Assembly (NCBI GenBank): GCA_000494145.1
Contig: AWOE01000005.1
Span: 1,582-56,686, forward strand
DNA length: 55,105 nucleotides
Direction: 5' to 3'
DNA from: Candidatus Calditenuaceae archaeon JGI OTU-1
GTDB lineage: Archaea; Thermoproteota; Nitrososphaeria_A; Caldarchaeales; Calditenuaceae
Each line of letters opens with the position of its first letter. Within the stretch, counting starts at the first letter, position 1. This document shows positions 47,863-55,105 of the stretch, piece after piece. The notes beneath the pieces are model-generated. The model was given only the letters and a program-made list of their open reading frames with translations. It searched no databases and had not been told where the DNA came from. Position numbers and translations under genes: made by a program.

Positions 47863-48626
47863 GGAGCGGGAGGGTCGTAGTCGGCTGCTGCGGGTTCCCC
47901 GTATCGATGAAGCGCTACGTGGCGCGCTTCAACGCCGTTGAGGTCCAGTCCACCTTCTACAGAGTCCACGAGCGGAGGACGCTCGAGAGGTGGAGGAGGT
48001 CGGTCCCGGAAGACTTCGTCTTCAGCGTCAAGGCCTTTCAGGGCGTCACCCACCCTCCCAACAGCCCTACCTGGAGGAGGTCGAACGTCCGGCCCAAGCC
48101 GGGCCACGGTCTGCTGAGGGCGAGCAGGGAGGTGATGGAGAGCTGGGAGGTCACGCTCGAGGCCTGCAGGGCGCTGAAGGCGGAGTTCTGCGTCGTCCAG
48201 ACACCGGCAGCCTTCAACGACACGCCCCAGAACGTCGAGAACGCCCTCCGGTTCTTCAAGGAGGTCGATCGCGACGGCATAACCATCGGCTTCGAGCCAC
48301 GGGGTTGGAGCGAGACATGGATCAAAAAGGTCTGCGAGCAGACGGATTTGGTCCACGTGGTCGACCCCTTCGCCGCCGAGCCCCTCCACCTCTCGAGCAG
48401 AAGGACCCTCTACCTCAGGCTTCACGGCTCACCACCCGGGAAGAGGATGTACAGCTACACCTACACCGACGAGGACCTGCGGTGGCTTGAGAGATTTCTG
48501 AGGAGGCACGAGTTCAGCAGGACCTACGTCATGTTCAACAACGTCACCATGTTCGACGACGCCCACCGTTTCCTGAAGCTGCTTCAGGAGATCGGCTGGG
48601 AGATCGACCAGAGCATGTCGAAGTAG
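47859..48626 (+). CDS. DUF72 family TIM-barrel protein
   Basis: 255 residues of the DUF72 family, predicted TIM barrel, function unknown. Family marks: VVGCCGFPVSMKRYVARFNA, VEVQSTFYRVHERRTLERW, FVFSVKAFQGVTHP, IGFEPRGWSETW, and LRLHGSPPGKRMYSYTYTDE near the end, followed by VMFNNVTMFDDAHRF. Start is ATG 47859, overlapping the HTH regulator stop. The last 43 nt overlap the convergent TrmB-type gene. No catalytic role can be argued from the sequence. Confidence 0.88.
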   Translation: MRSGRVVVGCCGFPVSMKRYVARFNAVEVQSTFYRVHERRTLERWRRSVPEDFVFSVKAFQGVTHPPNSPTWRRSNVRPKPGHGLLRASREVMESWEVTLEACRALKAEFCVVQTPAAFNDTPQNVENALRFFKEVDRDGITIGFEPRGWSETWIKKVCEQTDLVHVVDPFAAEPLHLSSRRTLYLRLHGSPPGKRMYSYTYTDEDLRWLERFLRRHEFSRTYVMFNNVTMFDDAHRFLKLLQEIGWEIDQSMSK

Positions 48627-49348
48627 GTCTGGGCCAGCATCGTCAGCATCGAGTGGACCGAGTGTATTCCCACCTTCGGTCTCGGTCTGTCGGGCTCCAG
48701 GAGGATCAAAACGACCTCCGAGGCATCCGCTATCACACCGCCTCCGAAGCTCAGCTCCCGCCTCCTGACCTCGGCGAGCTCCGCGAGCTTCCTGACCTCG
48801 CTGCTGGAGACCTCGTTCCCCACCAGCACCCTGACCGATCCTCCCCTCTCCCTCATGACCGAGGCGACGGGCAGTAGCGTGTCGGCCACTTCCTCCGGAA
48901 TGACCGGAAGGGCGACCGCCAGGCTCCTCCTCGCTTTGGCTATGGTCGACCTGACCCTGCGCCACAGGTCCTGCTCGCCCCTCACGATGACGAGCTCCGG
49001 CACCTCCTCCCCGCCTTTCCCCCTGAACATCGGCGTCAGCTCGTCGATCAGCGACCTCGCCAGCTCATCCAGCTCCCTCTCCATCCTCATCAGGCTCCCC
49101 CTCACAGCCACCTCGGGATCCAGGGGCCTGTACCTCGACGGCCTTCCCCTCTCCGCAACGGCCCATCCCTTCTCGATGAGCGAGTTGATCACCTCGTAGA
49201 TCCTCGACTTCGGGACGCTTGCAGCCTCAGCGATCTCCTTCGCCGTTCCCTCACCCATCTCGAGGAGTGCGAGGTACGCCTTCACCTCGTAGCCGGTGAG
49301 ACCGAACCTCCTGAGCTGGTTGACGAGCCGCTCGCCGGAACCCACCAT
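48584..49348 (-). CDS. TrmB-family transcriptional regulator
   Basis: 254 residues. The N-terminal winged helix is typical of TrmB: FGLTGYEVKAYLALLEMGEG, then AKEIAEAASVPKSRIYEVIN and LIEKGWAVAERGRPSRYRPL. The remainder (from about residue 100) is a PLD-like sensor domain (LVIVRGEQDLWRRVRSTIAK, VRVLVGNEVSSSEVRKLAEL), which in relatives binds sugars. The ligand and targets are not evident; the nearest divergent gene is the HAD hydrolase. Start is ATG 49348. The 3' end overlaps DUF72 by 43 nt. Confidence 0.87.
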   Translation of the reverse strand: MVGSGERLVNQLRRFGLTGYEVKAYLALLEMGEGTAKEIAEAASVPKSRIYEVINSLIEKGWAVAERGRPSRYRPLDPEVAVRGSLMRMERELDELARSLIDELTPMFRGKGGEEVPELVIVRGEQDLWRRVRSTIAKARRSLAVALPVIPEEVADTLLPVASVMRERGGSVRVLVGNEVSSSEVRKLAELAEVRRRELSFGGGVIADASEVVLILLEPDRPRPKVGIHSVHSMLTMLAQTYFDMLWSISQPIS

Positions 49349-49439
49349 TCTCCCGCCATCACCGTCACCTCTCTGGTAAAAATCCGCCTATCCATCAACG
49401 AGCCTGTCTCAGAACGCCGGCCCGTGGTTATGCCGCATC

Positions 49440-49448
49440 GTTTTAACC
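49440..49448 (+). promoter_or_regulatory. TATA-like box upstream of the HAD gene
   Basis: GTTTTAACC is centred about 26 nt before GTG 49470, fitting a leaderless transcript. Confidence 0.5.
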
Positions 49449-49469
49449 CTAGGAGCCTGCAACCCTTGC

Positions 49470-50120
49470 GTGATCGTCCTCGCCTTCGATGTCTTCGGGA
49501 CCCTCTACGACGTAGGCAGCTTGGTCTCGGCAGCGGAGGGCATCGTCCCCAACCCAGAGGCGTTCGTCAGGACCTGGCGGGCGAAGCAGCTGGAATACAC
49601 TCACTTGCTGTCGATGATGGAAAGGTACGAGAGGTTCTGGAACGTGACCGAAAGGGCGCTGCGGTACACCCTGAGGCTCTTCGGCATCTCCCTCAGCGAC
49701 CAAGGAGTCGAGGAGCTGATGGGTGCATGGCTCAGGTTGAGGCCGTACGGCGACGTTCCGGAGGCCCTCGCCCGCTTAGCTGAGAGGTTCAAGCTGGTGA
49801 CGCTGACGAACGGTGACAGAGAGATGGTGGACGCTCTGCTCAGCAACACCGGCCTGAGGGGGTTCTTCGCCGACCTCCTGACGGCCGATGAGGTGGGCAT
49901 CTACAAGCCCAGCCCGAAGGTCTACGCCCTCGTCGAGAGGCTCGGGGTGAGCAGGAGCGAGGTCGGCTTCGTCTCCTCGAACCCCTGGGACGTGGCTGGA
50001 GCGGGCGCTGCGGGTCTTACTCCGATCTTCGTCAACAGGCACGGACTTCCACAGGAGGAGCTCGGCATCGTCGCCCGGGTCGAGGTGAGGGACTTGAGGG
50101 AGCTGGCAGAGAGGCTTTAG
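49470..50120 (+). CDS. HAD-superfamily hydrolase, haloacid dehalogenase-like
   Basis: A 216-residue HAD enzyme. The nucleophile Asp is in LAFDVFGTLYDV (DxFGT; the second position Val is as in haloacid dehalogenases, not Asp as in phosphatases). The later motifs are VTLTNGDREM (Thr/Asn), the Lys region GIYKPSPKVYALVERLGV, and the final GFVSSNPWDVAGAGAAGL. The lack of DxD and the SSNPWDV motif favour a (S)-2-haloacid dehalogenase type, although many such archaeal proteins have unknown substrates. Start is GTG 49470. Confidence 0.85.
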   Translation: MIVLAFDVFGTLYDVGSLVSAAEGIVPNPEAFVRTWRAKQLEYTHLLSMMERYERFWNVTERALRYTLRLFGISLSDQGVEELMGAWLRLRPYGDVPEALARLAERFKLVTLTNGDREMVDALLSNTGLRGFFADLLTADEVGIYKPSPKVYALVERLGVSRSEVGFVSSNPWDVAGAGAAGLTPIFVNRHGLPQEELGIVARVEVRDLRELAERL

Positions 50121-50171
50121 GAGAGTCCGTCGAAGAGGTCTTGAAAGGTCCGGCCTTCCAACGCCCACTAG

Positions 50172-50183
50172 CTTAAAATATAA
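50172..50183 (+). promoter_or_regulatory. TATA box upstream of the 3HCDH/ECH fusion gene
   Basis: CTTAAAATATAA is the most AT-rich promoter element in the window, centred about 32 nt before TTG 50210. Confidence 0.55.
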
Positions 50184-50209
50184 CCCGTCCACATTCCTTC
50201 TGATAAGGC

Positions 50210-52165
50210 TTGTCCGCGCAATTCGGGAAGGTGGTTGTGATAGGAGCGGGAACGATGGGTCACGGCATAGCACAGGTCGCTGCTATGTCAGGGTACAGCG
50301 TCACCATGGTCGACCTCTCTGACGAGATACTGAGAAGGGCTTTGGAGAGGATAAGGTGGAGCCTTAGCAAGTTCGCGGAGTGGGGCAGGATCAGGCCCGA
50401 CGATGTCGATAAGATCATCAGTAGGATCAGCACGACCACCGACCTCGAATCGGCTTGCACGGACGCGGACGTCGTTATCGAGGCGGTCTTCGAGGACCTC
50501 AAAGTCAAGCAAGATACCTGGAGTAGGGCTAGCAGGGCCGCACGGAAGGCCCGGATCCTCGGGACCAACACCAGCTCGATTCCCATAGATGATCAGGCGT
50601 CCGCGGTTGAGGGCCCGGAGAGGTTCCTCGGCATCCACTTCTTCAACCCGCCCCAGCTGATGCAGCTGGTCGAGATCATCGTCGGCAGCAAGACCAGCGA
50701 CGAGACGAGAAAACTCGCCACGGAGTTCGCCAGATCGCTCGGAAAGACCGTCGTCACGGTCTACAGGGACGTCCCCGGCTTCATAGTCAGCAGGGTCCTC
50801 ACGAGGATCGAGGAGGTCGCATGTCATCTGGTCGAGAAAGGGAAGTACACGCCGGTTCAGATCGACTCGGCCCTGAAGTATAGGGCGGGATTCCCGATGG
50901 GCGTTTTCGAGCTTATAGACTATATCGGGATCGATATCACCTACAACGTCTCCTCCAAGGTCATGGCAGAGCGGGACAAGACTTTCAGGCCCATCGAGCT
51001 CCTCAAGAGGTACGTGGAGAGGGGCGAGCTCGGCGCGAAGACCGGAAAGGGTTTCTACGAGTGGCCTGGTGGTGCTCGTCCCACAATACCCCAGGATGCA
51101 GGTAAGGACGTCGACATCTGGTACATAATAATCCCGGGAATGAACGAGGCGGCGCGCCTAGTGGAGCAGGGCATAGCGACCCACGAGGACGTCGAGACGG
51201 CCATAAAGCTCGGCCTCAACCTCCCCAAGGGCGTGCTGGGATATGCAGCGGAGCTGACGGCTGAGAAGGTGAGGTCGGTGCTCTCGGAGCTGAGGGCCGA
51301 GCTCGGCGAGGGCTACGACCCCTCCCCATACCTGCTCTCGATCGTCGCGCAGCCCAGACCAGCTGCCGCCAAGTACGAGGAGATCGAGGTGAGGAGGGAA
51401 CCTCCGATCGGATGGATAGTGCTGAACCGGTCGCACCGCCTTAACGCCATCTCTCCCAAGATGCTCGATGAGTTAGAGGACGCGATCTCCGAGCTCGCAG
51501 CAGACCGGGCTGTCAAGGTCATCGTGATCACGGGTTCGGGCGAGAGGGCCTTCTCGGTCGGTGCCGACATCACCACATTCTCAGAGATCCTCTCGAGCGA
51601 GAGCAAGGTGCCGATGGCATTCTGGTTTTCCGTCAGATTTAACGAAGTGTTCCGTAAGATCGAGAGGACCCCGAAGCCTGTGGTGGCCGCGATAGATGGA
51701 TACGCCCTCGGTGGCGGCCTAGAGCTGGCACTAGTCTGTGACTTCAGGATCGCCTCCGACAGGTCTGAGGTAGGTCAGCCGGAGATCAGGCTCGGACTCA
51801 TTCCAGGCGGCGGAGCTACCCAACGCCTTACAAGGCTGATCGGGCCCTCCAAGGCTAAGCAGGTGATCTTCTTCGGCGACCGGATCAAGGCCGACGAGGC
51901 GCTCAGATTGGGCATCCTCGACAAGGTCGTTCCTGCGGAGAGCTTTGAGCGTGAGGTCAGGGAGTTCGCGATGAAGCTGGCCGAGTTGCCTCCGATAGCT
52001 CTCGCCGCTGCGAAGGAGGCCATCAACACAGCGCTAAACGTCTCGATCGATGACGGATTACGCTACGAGTCGAGCCTTTCAGCTCTCCTCTTCTCGACGA
52101 AGGATCTGGCCGAGGGTGTATCTGCCTTCTTCTCGAAGAGGAAGCCGGAGTTCAAGGGCGAGTGA
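50210..52165 (+). CDS. 3-hydroxyacyl-CoA dehydrogenase / enoyl-CoA hydratase fusion
   Basis: A 651-residue bifunctional enzyme. Residues 1-385 are an NAD-dependent 3-hydroxyacyl-CoA dehydrogenase (VVIGAGTMGHGIAQVA, LGTNTSSIPIDD, the catalytic His of LGIHFFNPPQLMQLVE, and GFIVSRVLTRIEEV). From about 390 it is an enoyl-CoA hydratase/crotonase (FSVGADITTFSE, GYALGGGLELALVCDFRIAS with the oxyanion and Glu positions, ADEALRLGILDKVVP). The dehydrogenase-first order is the archaeal arrangement, opposite to FadB. Homologues serve beta-oxidation or crotonyl-CoA to acetoacetyl-CoA conversion in 4-hydroxybutyrate cycles. Start is TTG 50210. A T-run follows the stop, so it is probably monocistronic. Confidence 0.93.
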   Translation: MSAQFGKVVVIGAGTMGHGIAQVAAMSGYSVTMVDLSDEILRRALERIRWSLSKFAEWGRIRPDDVDKIISRISTTTDLESACTDADVVIEAVFEDLKVKQDTWSRASRAARKARILGTNTSSIPIDDQASAVEGPERFLGIHFFNPPQLMQLVEIIVGSKTSDETRKLATEFARSLGKTVVTVYRDVPGFIVSRVLTRIEEVACHLVEKGKYTPVQIDSALKYRAGFPMGVFELIDYIGIDITYNVSSKVMAERDKTFRPIELLKRYVERGELGAKTGKGFYEWPGGARPTIPQDAGKDVDIWYIIIPGMNEAARLVEQGIATHEDVETAIKLGLNLPKGVLGYAAELTAEKVRSVLSELRAELGEGYDPSPYLLSIVAQPRPAAAKYEEIEVRREPPIGWIVLNRSHRLNAISPKMLDELEDAISELAADRAVKVIVITGSGERAFSVGADITTFSEILSSESKVPMAFWFSVRFNEVFRKIERTPKPVVAAIDGYALGGGLELALVCDFRIASDRSEVGQPEIRLGLIPGGGATQRLTRLIGPSKAKQVIFFGDRIKADEALRLGILDKVVPAESFEREVREFAMKLAELPPIALAAAKEAINTALNVSIDDGLRYESSLSALLFSTKDLAEGVSAFFSKRKPEFKGE

Positions 52166-52185
52166 GGGGGCGCAAAGATTTCCGA

Positions 52186-52192
52186 TTTTTTT
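52186..52192 (+). terminator. T-run terminator after the 3HCDH/ECH gene
   Basis: Seven consecutive T residues 20 nt after the stop codon, in otherwise GC-rich DNA, match the U-rich termination signal of archaeal RNA polymerase. It separates this gene from the convergent acyl-CoA ligase. Confidence 0.55.
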
Positions 52193-52228
52193 GAGGACAG
52201 AAAGGCGTCGATTCCGGAACAGGGCACC

Positions 52229-53938
52229 TCATGACTTGAACAGCGAGACGGCTTCCTCCCTCAGAACCCTCCTGAGCACCTTGCCAGTCATGCTGACGGG
52301 GAGCTCGTCCTTGAAGAATATCCTGTGAGGAACCTGGAAGGGTGCGAGGTGCTGTCGGCACCACTCCATCAGGTCCTCTTCCCTCACCTTCCCCCTGTAC
52401 TCCGGCTTCAGGACCACGAACATCGTCACCCTCTCGCCGACCTCGACGTCGGGTACGCCCACCACACCGACCGCCTGCACCGCCTCGTGTTTCAGCACGA
52501 CGTTCTCGACCTCAGCCGGGTAAATCGACCATCCCTTGTACTTGATCAGGTCCTTCTTCCGTTCTATGATGTAGAAATATCCCTCCTCGTCGACCTTCGC
52601 TATGTCGCCCGTCCTGAACCAACGCCTGCCGAAGAGGGTGAAGAATGTAGCCTTGTTAGCCTCTGGGTCCTCTAGGTAACCGTCCATGACCTGGGGCCCA
52701 GAGATCGCGAGCTCACCATCCTGACCCACGCCGAGCGGTACGTTCGCGTCGAGCTTGAAGACCCATGCCATGGTGCTCGGCACCGGCAACCCTATCGATC
52801 CCACCTTCACCCTGCCAGGCGGGTTCAGGTGTGTGACGGGGCTCGTCTCGGTGAGGCCGTACCCCTCGGTTATCCTTATCCCGGTCGCGTTCTCGAACCG
52901 TTTCGCTATCTCCTCGTGCAGCTTGTCGGCACCGGAGACGCAGAGCTTGACGTGTGAGAATATCTCTCTCCTGAAGCGCGGCGAGGAGATCATGGCGTTG
53001 TAAAGCGCAGGGACGCCAAAGACGACGGTGATTTTGTACCGCTCTATCAGGTCGAGGATCTCGTCAACGTTCGGCCTCGGAACCACCACCAGCCTGAACC
53101 CGAAGGTGAGACCTATGCCCATGATTGCGGTTTGGCCGTAGATGTGGAAGAACGGAAGCACGGCCAGCACCGTCTCGTCCTCCGAGAGAACGGTCTTGGC
53201 GACCTCGTAGCTCTGGTGGATGTTCGCGACGAGGTTTCGGTGAGTGAGTACGGCGCCCTTCGGCAACCCTGTCGTGCCGCTGGTGAAGCAGATCGCTGCA
53301 GGCGTCGTGGACGGGTCGACCCTCACCACCTCCTCCTTCGATATGGGACTGCTTGAGAGGACGCGCCTGTAGGTCTCGACCATCCTGTTCCTCCTGATCG
53401 GTTTCGAGGGAACCTTCCTCAGGAGCTTGCCCAAGACTCTCTTTGCCGGCGGGAGGTGATCGGCGATGTTCGAGACGATGACCTTCTCGACCGACGTACC
53501 CTCAACGGCCTTCAGGACCTCATCTTGGAAGAGGTCCAGCGTGAAGACGACCTTCGTCCTGCTCTTCCCTAGCATGTAGTTGATCTCCCCTGCCTTGTAC
53601 AGCGGGTTGATCGGGACGACCGCGGCCCCCCTCATCAGGATGCCGAAGTAGGCGGCGATGAACTGGGGAGAGTTGGGCAATACGATGGAGACCCTGTCGC
53701 CCTCCCTCACGCCGATCGACTCGAGGTATCCGGCGACCCTGAGCGCGCTGTCGAGCATCAGCCCGTAGGTGAGCTCCGATCCGGCGAAGATCACGGCCAC
53801 CTTGTTCGACCTCTTTTCAGCCGACTCGAGGAAGAGCTCGTGGTACCCCTTCTCGGGCACCTCTATGTCGGGTCTTATCTCGGGCGGGTAGGATCTGATC
53901 CAGAACCTGTTTACGATAAGCTCGTCTACGGTTGACAT
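52229..53938 (-). CDS. Fatty acyl-CoA ligase (AMP-forming)
   Basis: 569 residues of the long/medium-chain acyl-CoA synthetase type that activates fatty acids for beta-oxidation. The phosphate loop is CFTSGTTGLPKGAVLTH, the adenine site YGLTETSPVTHLN, the hinge FRTGDIAKVDEEGYFYIIER with KKDLIKYKGWSIYP, and the C-terminal lysine sits in LPVSMTGKVLRRVLRE. All are intact, unlike the ligase remnant at 2.3-3.1 kb. It converges with the 3HCDH/ECH fusion, an obvious functional partner. Start is ATG 53938, with a TATA-like box about 33 nt upstream. Confidence 0.92.
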   Translation of the reverse strand: MSTVDELIVNRFWIRSYPPEIRPDIEVPEKGYHELFLESAEKRSNKVAVIFAGSELTYGLMLDSALRVAGYLESIGVREGDRVSIVLPNSPQFIAAYFGILMRGAAVVPINPLYKAGEINYMLGKSRTKVVFTLDLFQDEVLKAVEGTSVEKVIVSNIADHLPPAKRVLGKLLRKVPSKPIRRNRMVETYRRVLSSSPISKEEVVRVDPSTTPAAICFTSGTTGLPKGAVLTHRNLVANIHQSYEVAKTVLSEDETVLAVLPFFHIYGQTAIMGIGLTFGFRLVVVPRPNVDEILDLIERYKITVVFGVPALYNAMISSPRFRREIFSHVKLCVSGADKLHEEIAKRFENATGIRITEGYGLTETSPVTHLNPPGRVKVGSIGLPVPSTMAWVFKLDANVPLGVGQDGELAISGPQVMDGYLEDPEANKATFFTLFGRRWFRTGDIAKVDEEGYFYIIERKKDLIKYKGWSIYPAEVENVVLKHEAVQAVGVVGVPDVEVGERVTMFVVLKPEYRGKVREEDLMEWCRQHLAPFQVPHRIFFKDELPVSMTGKVLRRVLREEAVSLFKS

Positions 53939-53966
53939 CGCTCTTTGGTTATCTGATGCGCGGGAC

Positions 53967-53976
53967 CACTATAAGC
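53967..53976 (-). promoter_or_regulatory. TATA-like box upstream of the acyl-CoA ligase
   Basis: The minus strand reads CGCTTATAGT, about 33 nt before ATG 53938. Confidence 0.5.
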
Positions 53977-54017
53977 GTTTTGAGGCGTAACGGCACCGCG
54001 GTTGATCCCGATCCCCA

Positions 54018-54827
54018 CTACGCTCCGACGACCGCGAGTATCTGCTGCATGAGGCGGGCGTTGCTGGTCGCGATCAAAGGGTAGCGGTTCCTGGTGACGA
54101 GCTCCATCCCTTCCGGGTCGGTGCCGCCGGTCCAGAGCGGGCATCCCAGACGTTTGAGGACGTACATTCCGGGGACTATGTCGAAGACCCTCATCTCGGG
54201 CGTCAGGCAGATGTAGGCGTCGAGCACGCCCAGCGCTATCTGCTCGAGCTCGACGAGCGACGACCCGAGGTTTCTGATGTGCTTCAGGTTCCTGAGTATC
54301 GCAAGATACCTCTCCGCATCCCTTGGTCCCCTCTTGGCTGCCCTGAAATCGAGCGACACGACCGACTCCCTGAGGTCCTCGACGTCTGACGGTCCACTGG
54401 CTCCCTCAGGTAGCTCAACGCCGTCGTCTCCCGCCAGCACGAGTTCTCCGCTGTAGAAGTCCAGCACGCCTGCTGCGAAGACGTCCTTGAACCGCTGCGA
54501 GGACGAGATGGCTATGCCGGCACCGAAGTGCCGCAGCTTCCGCCTCATGTTGGTGCTGCCGTCGACCGGGTCGATCAGCACCACCAGATCCTCCTGCTCC
54601 GCTCTGATTATGCCCGACTCCTCGGCGACGACCGTGCACCTCCTCAGATCGATCGACTTAGAGAGCTCCCTCATGATGGCCTCTTCGCACATCAGGTCGG
54701 CCACCGTCGCCATGTCACCGAAGCCTCCGCGCCTGACCCTCTGAGCCGCCGTCCCCTTCCTCTCCAACTCCCTGTAGACCTCCATCGCCCTCGCCAACGC
54801 CGTCCTGATCAGCTCGCTAGGATCCAC
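54018..54827 (-). CDS. Inositol monophosphatase/FBPase-family phosphatase
   Basis: 269 residues of the Mg-dependent IMPase superfamily. The metal ligands are recognisable: Glu in TVVAEESGII, then VLIDPVDGSTNM (Asp, Asp), and the third Asp in TPEMRVFDIVPGMYVLK. In archaea such enzymes usually have both inositol monophosphatase and fructose-1,6-bisphosphatase activity, needed for gluconeogenesis or compatible-solute synthesis. The N-terminal GFGDMATVADLMCEEAIM replaces the usual DxxT-D segment, with T-x-A-D kept. It overlaps the upstream edge gene by 11 nt (start ATG 54827), so the two are probably co-transcribed. Confidence 0.87.
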   Translation of the reverse strand: MDPSELIRTALARAMEVYRELERKGTAAQRVRRGGFGDMATVADLMCEEAIMRELSKSIDLRRCTVVAEESGIIRAEQEDLVVLIDPVDGSTNMRRKLRHFGAGIAISSSQRFKDVFAAGVLDFYSGELVLAGDDGVELPEGASGPSDVEDLRESVVSLDFRAAKRGPRDAERYLAILRNLKHIRNLGSSLVELEQIALGVLDAYICLTPEMRVFDIVPGMYVLKRLGCPLWTGGTDPEGMELVTRNRYPLIATSNARLMQQILAVVGA

Positions 54828-55105
54828 CGGCCCTCGCCCTCCTCCTCACCCCTTTCGCCTCCAGTGCCCTTTTAACGTGTGAGAAGAGGAGCGGGTACCT
54901 TTTCGCCAGCTCGGCCTCGACGAGTTTGGCTAGCTCGCTGCTTATGCTGAACCTCGGCTGCGTGTTCTTCAGGTAGTTCAGGACTGCCGCGGCCACCGGC
55001 GAGTAAAAGGCCAATCTCGGTTGCGAGACTGCCTGCGAGACGCTGATCAAGACTGCCTTCCTGTCGATCTGCGTCTTGCTTCCCTCCTCTGTCCCCCGTC
55101 CCTTC
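54817..55105 (-). CDS. Uncharacterised protein, 5' end outside the window
   Basis: The minus-strand frame is open from the window edge to the stop at 54817, giving at least 96 residues. TTG 55050 would give a 77-residue protein, but the codons before it (TEEGSKTQIDRKAVLISVSQ across the TTG) look like normal coding sequence, so the true start is probably beyond the edge. The visible part is mainly helical (VAAAVLNYLKNTQPRFSISS, LAKLVEAELAKRYPLLFSHV) with an Arg-rich end. I do not recognise the family. It overlaps the phosphatase gene by 11 nt. Confidence 0.6.
   Translation of the reverse strand, partial: KGRGTEEGSKTQIDRKAVLISVSQAVSQPRLAFYSPVAAAVLNYLKNTQPRFSISSELAKLVEAELAKRYPLLFSHVKRALEAKGVRRRARAGGS

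Noticed and set aside
1..55105. CRISPR arrays, insertion sequences or prophage genes
   Set aside because: No regularly spaced repeats, transposase-like or phage-like proteins and no terminal inverted repeats were seen when reading both strands. Short or degenerate elements could be missed by eye.

Overview
The window is GC-rich chromosomal DNA from an archaeon, most likely of the TACK group. The signs are CdvB and CdvC cell-division proteins, archaeal uS11, NurA-HerA, PurP-type purine synthesis, a GHMP-type shikimate kinase, Pth2, archaeal-type CoaD, an intron-bearing tRNA-Ser, and many TATA-like boxes 25-35 nt upstream of start codons (the spacing of leaderless mRNAs). Superoxide dismutase, heme O synthase and acyl-CoA oxidation genes suggest an oxygen-respiring organism that oxidises acids or amino acids. 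The exact lineage cannot be fixed from sequence reading. I saw no transposase, phage gene or CRISPR array, so this reads as a core-genome segment with local gene decay.

Layout. 1-5.2 kb: superoxide dismutase (cut by the window edge), MetRS, a decayed solute-binding protein fused in frame to a truncated acyl-CoA ligase, a copper chaperone, uS11 and a glycosyltransferase. 5.2-12.2 kb: a repeat-built surface protein, Nudix, SDR and Hjc-like nuclease genes on the minus strand, then a DUF47-PiT transporter pair, a CaCA exchanger and SfsA on the plus strand, and a 37-codon zinc-ribbon gene. 12.2-16.3 kb: a PIN-domain ATPase, an IscU/SufU scaffold, and convergent cdvC and cdvB. 16.5-25.1 kb: a CoA-ester metabolism island with 2-oxoacid dehydrogenase E1 alpha and beta, an acyl-CoA dehydrogenase, two thiolase-fold proteins lacking the nucleophilic cysteine, two DUF35 proteins, and acetoacetyl-CoA synthetase.

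25.1-34.2 kb: a secreted propeller-like protein, two convergent winged-helix genes, then nurA-herA, an Ogg2-type glycosylase, an NSUN methyltransferase and a PUA protein, followed by PspC, endonuclease III and a Yip1-like membrane protein. 34.2-43.7 kb: CoaD, TldD, QueC and QueD (archaeosine precursor), a membrane-anchored spermidine-synthase homologue, a second Hjc-like nuclease, aldo-keto reductase, DUF429, CtaB and tRNA-Ser(GGA) with a 12-nt intron. 43.7-55.1 kb: shikimate kinase, Pth2, two purP paralogues divergent from an HTH regulator, DUF72, a TrmB-type regulator, a HAD hydrolase, a 3-hydroxyacyl-CoA dehydrogenase/enoyl-CoA hydratase fusion, a fatty acyl-CoA ligase, an inositol monophosphatase-family enzyme and a gene running off the edge.

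The most notable observations are the paired cysteine-less thiolases with paired DUF35 partners, the solute-binding-protein/ligase chimera, the tiny tRNA intron flanked by a GAGA repeat, the overlapping winged-helix genes beside nurA-herA, and conserved genes (metG, one DUF35 gene, possibly E1 alpha) whose conserved N-termini have no standard in-frame start codon.
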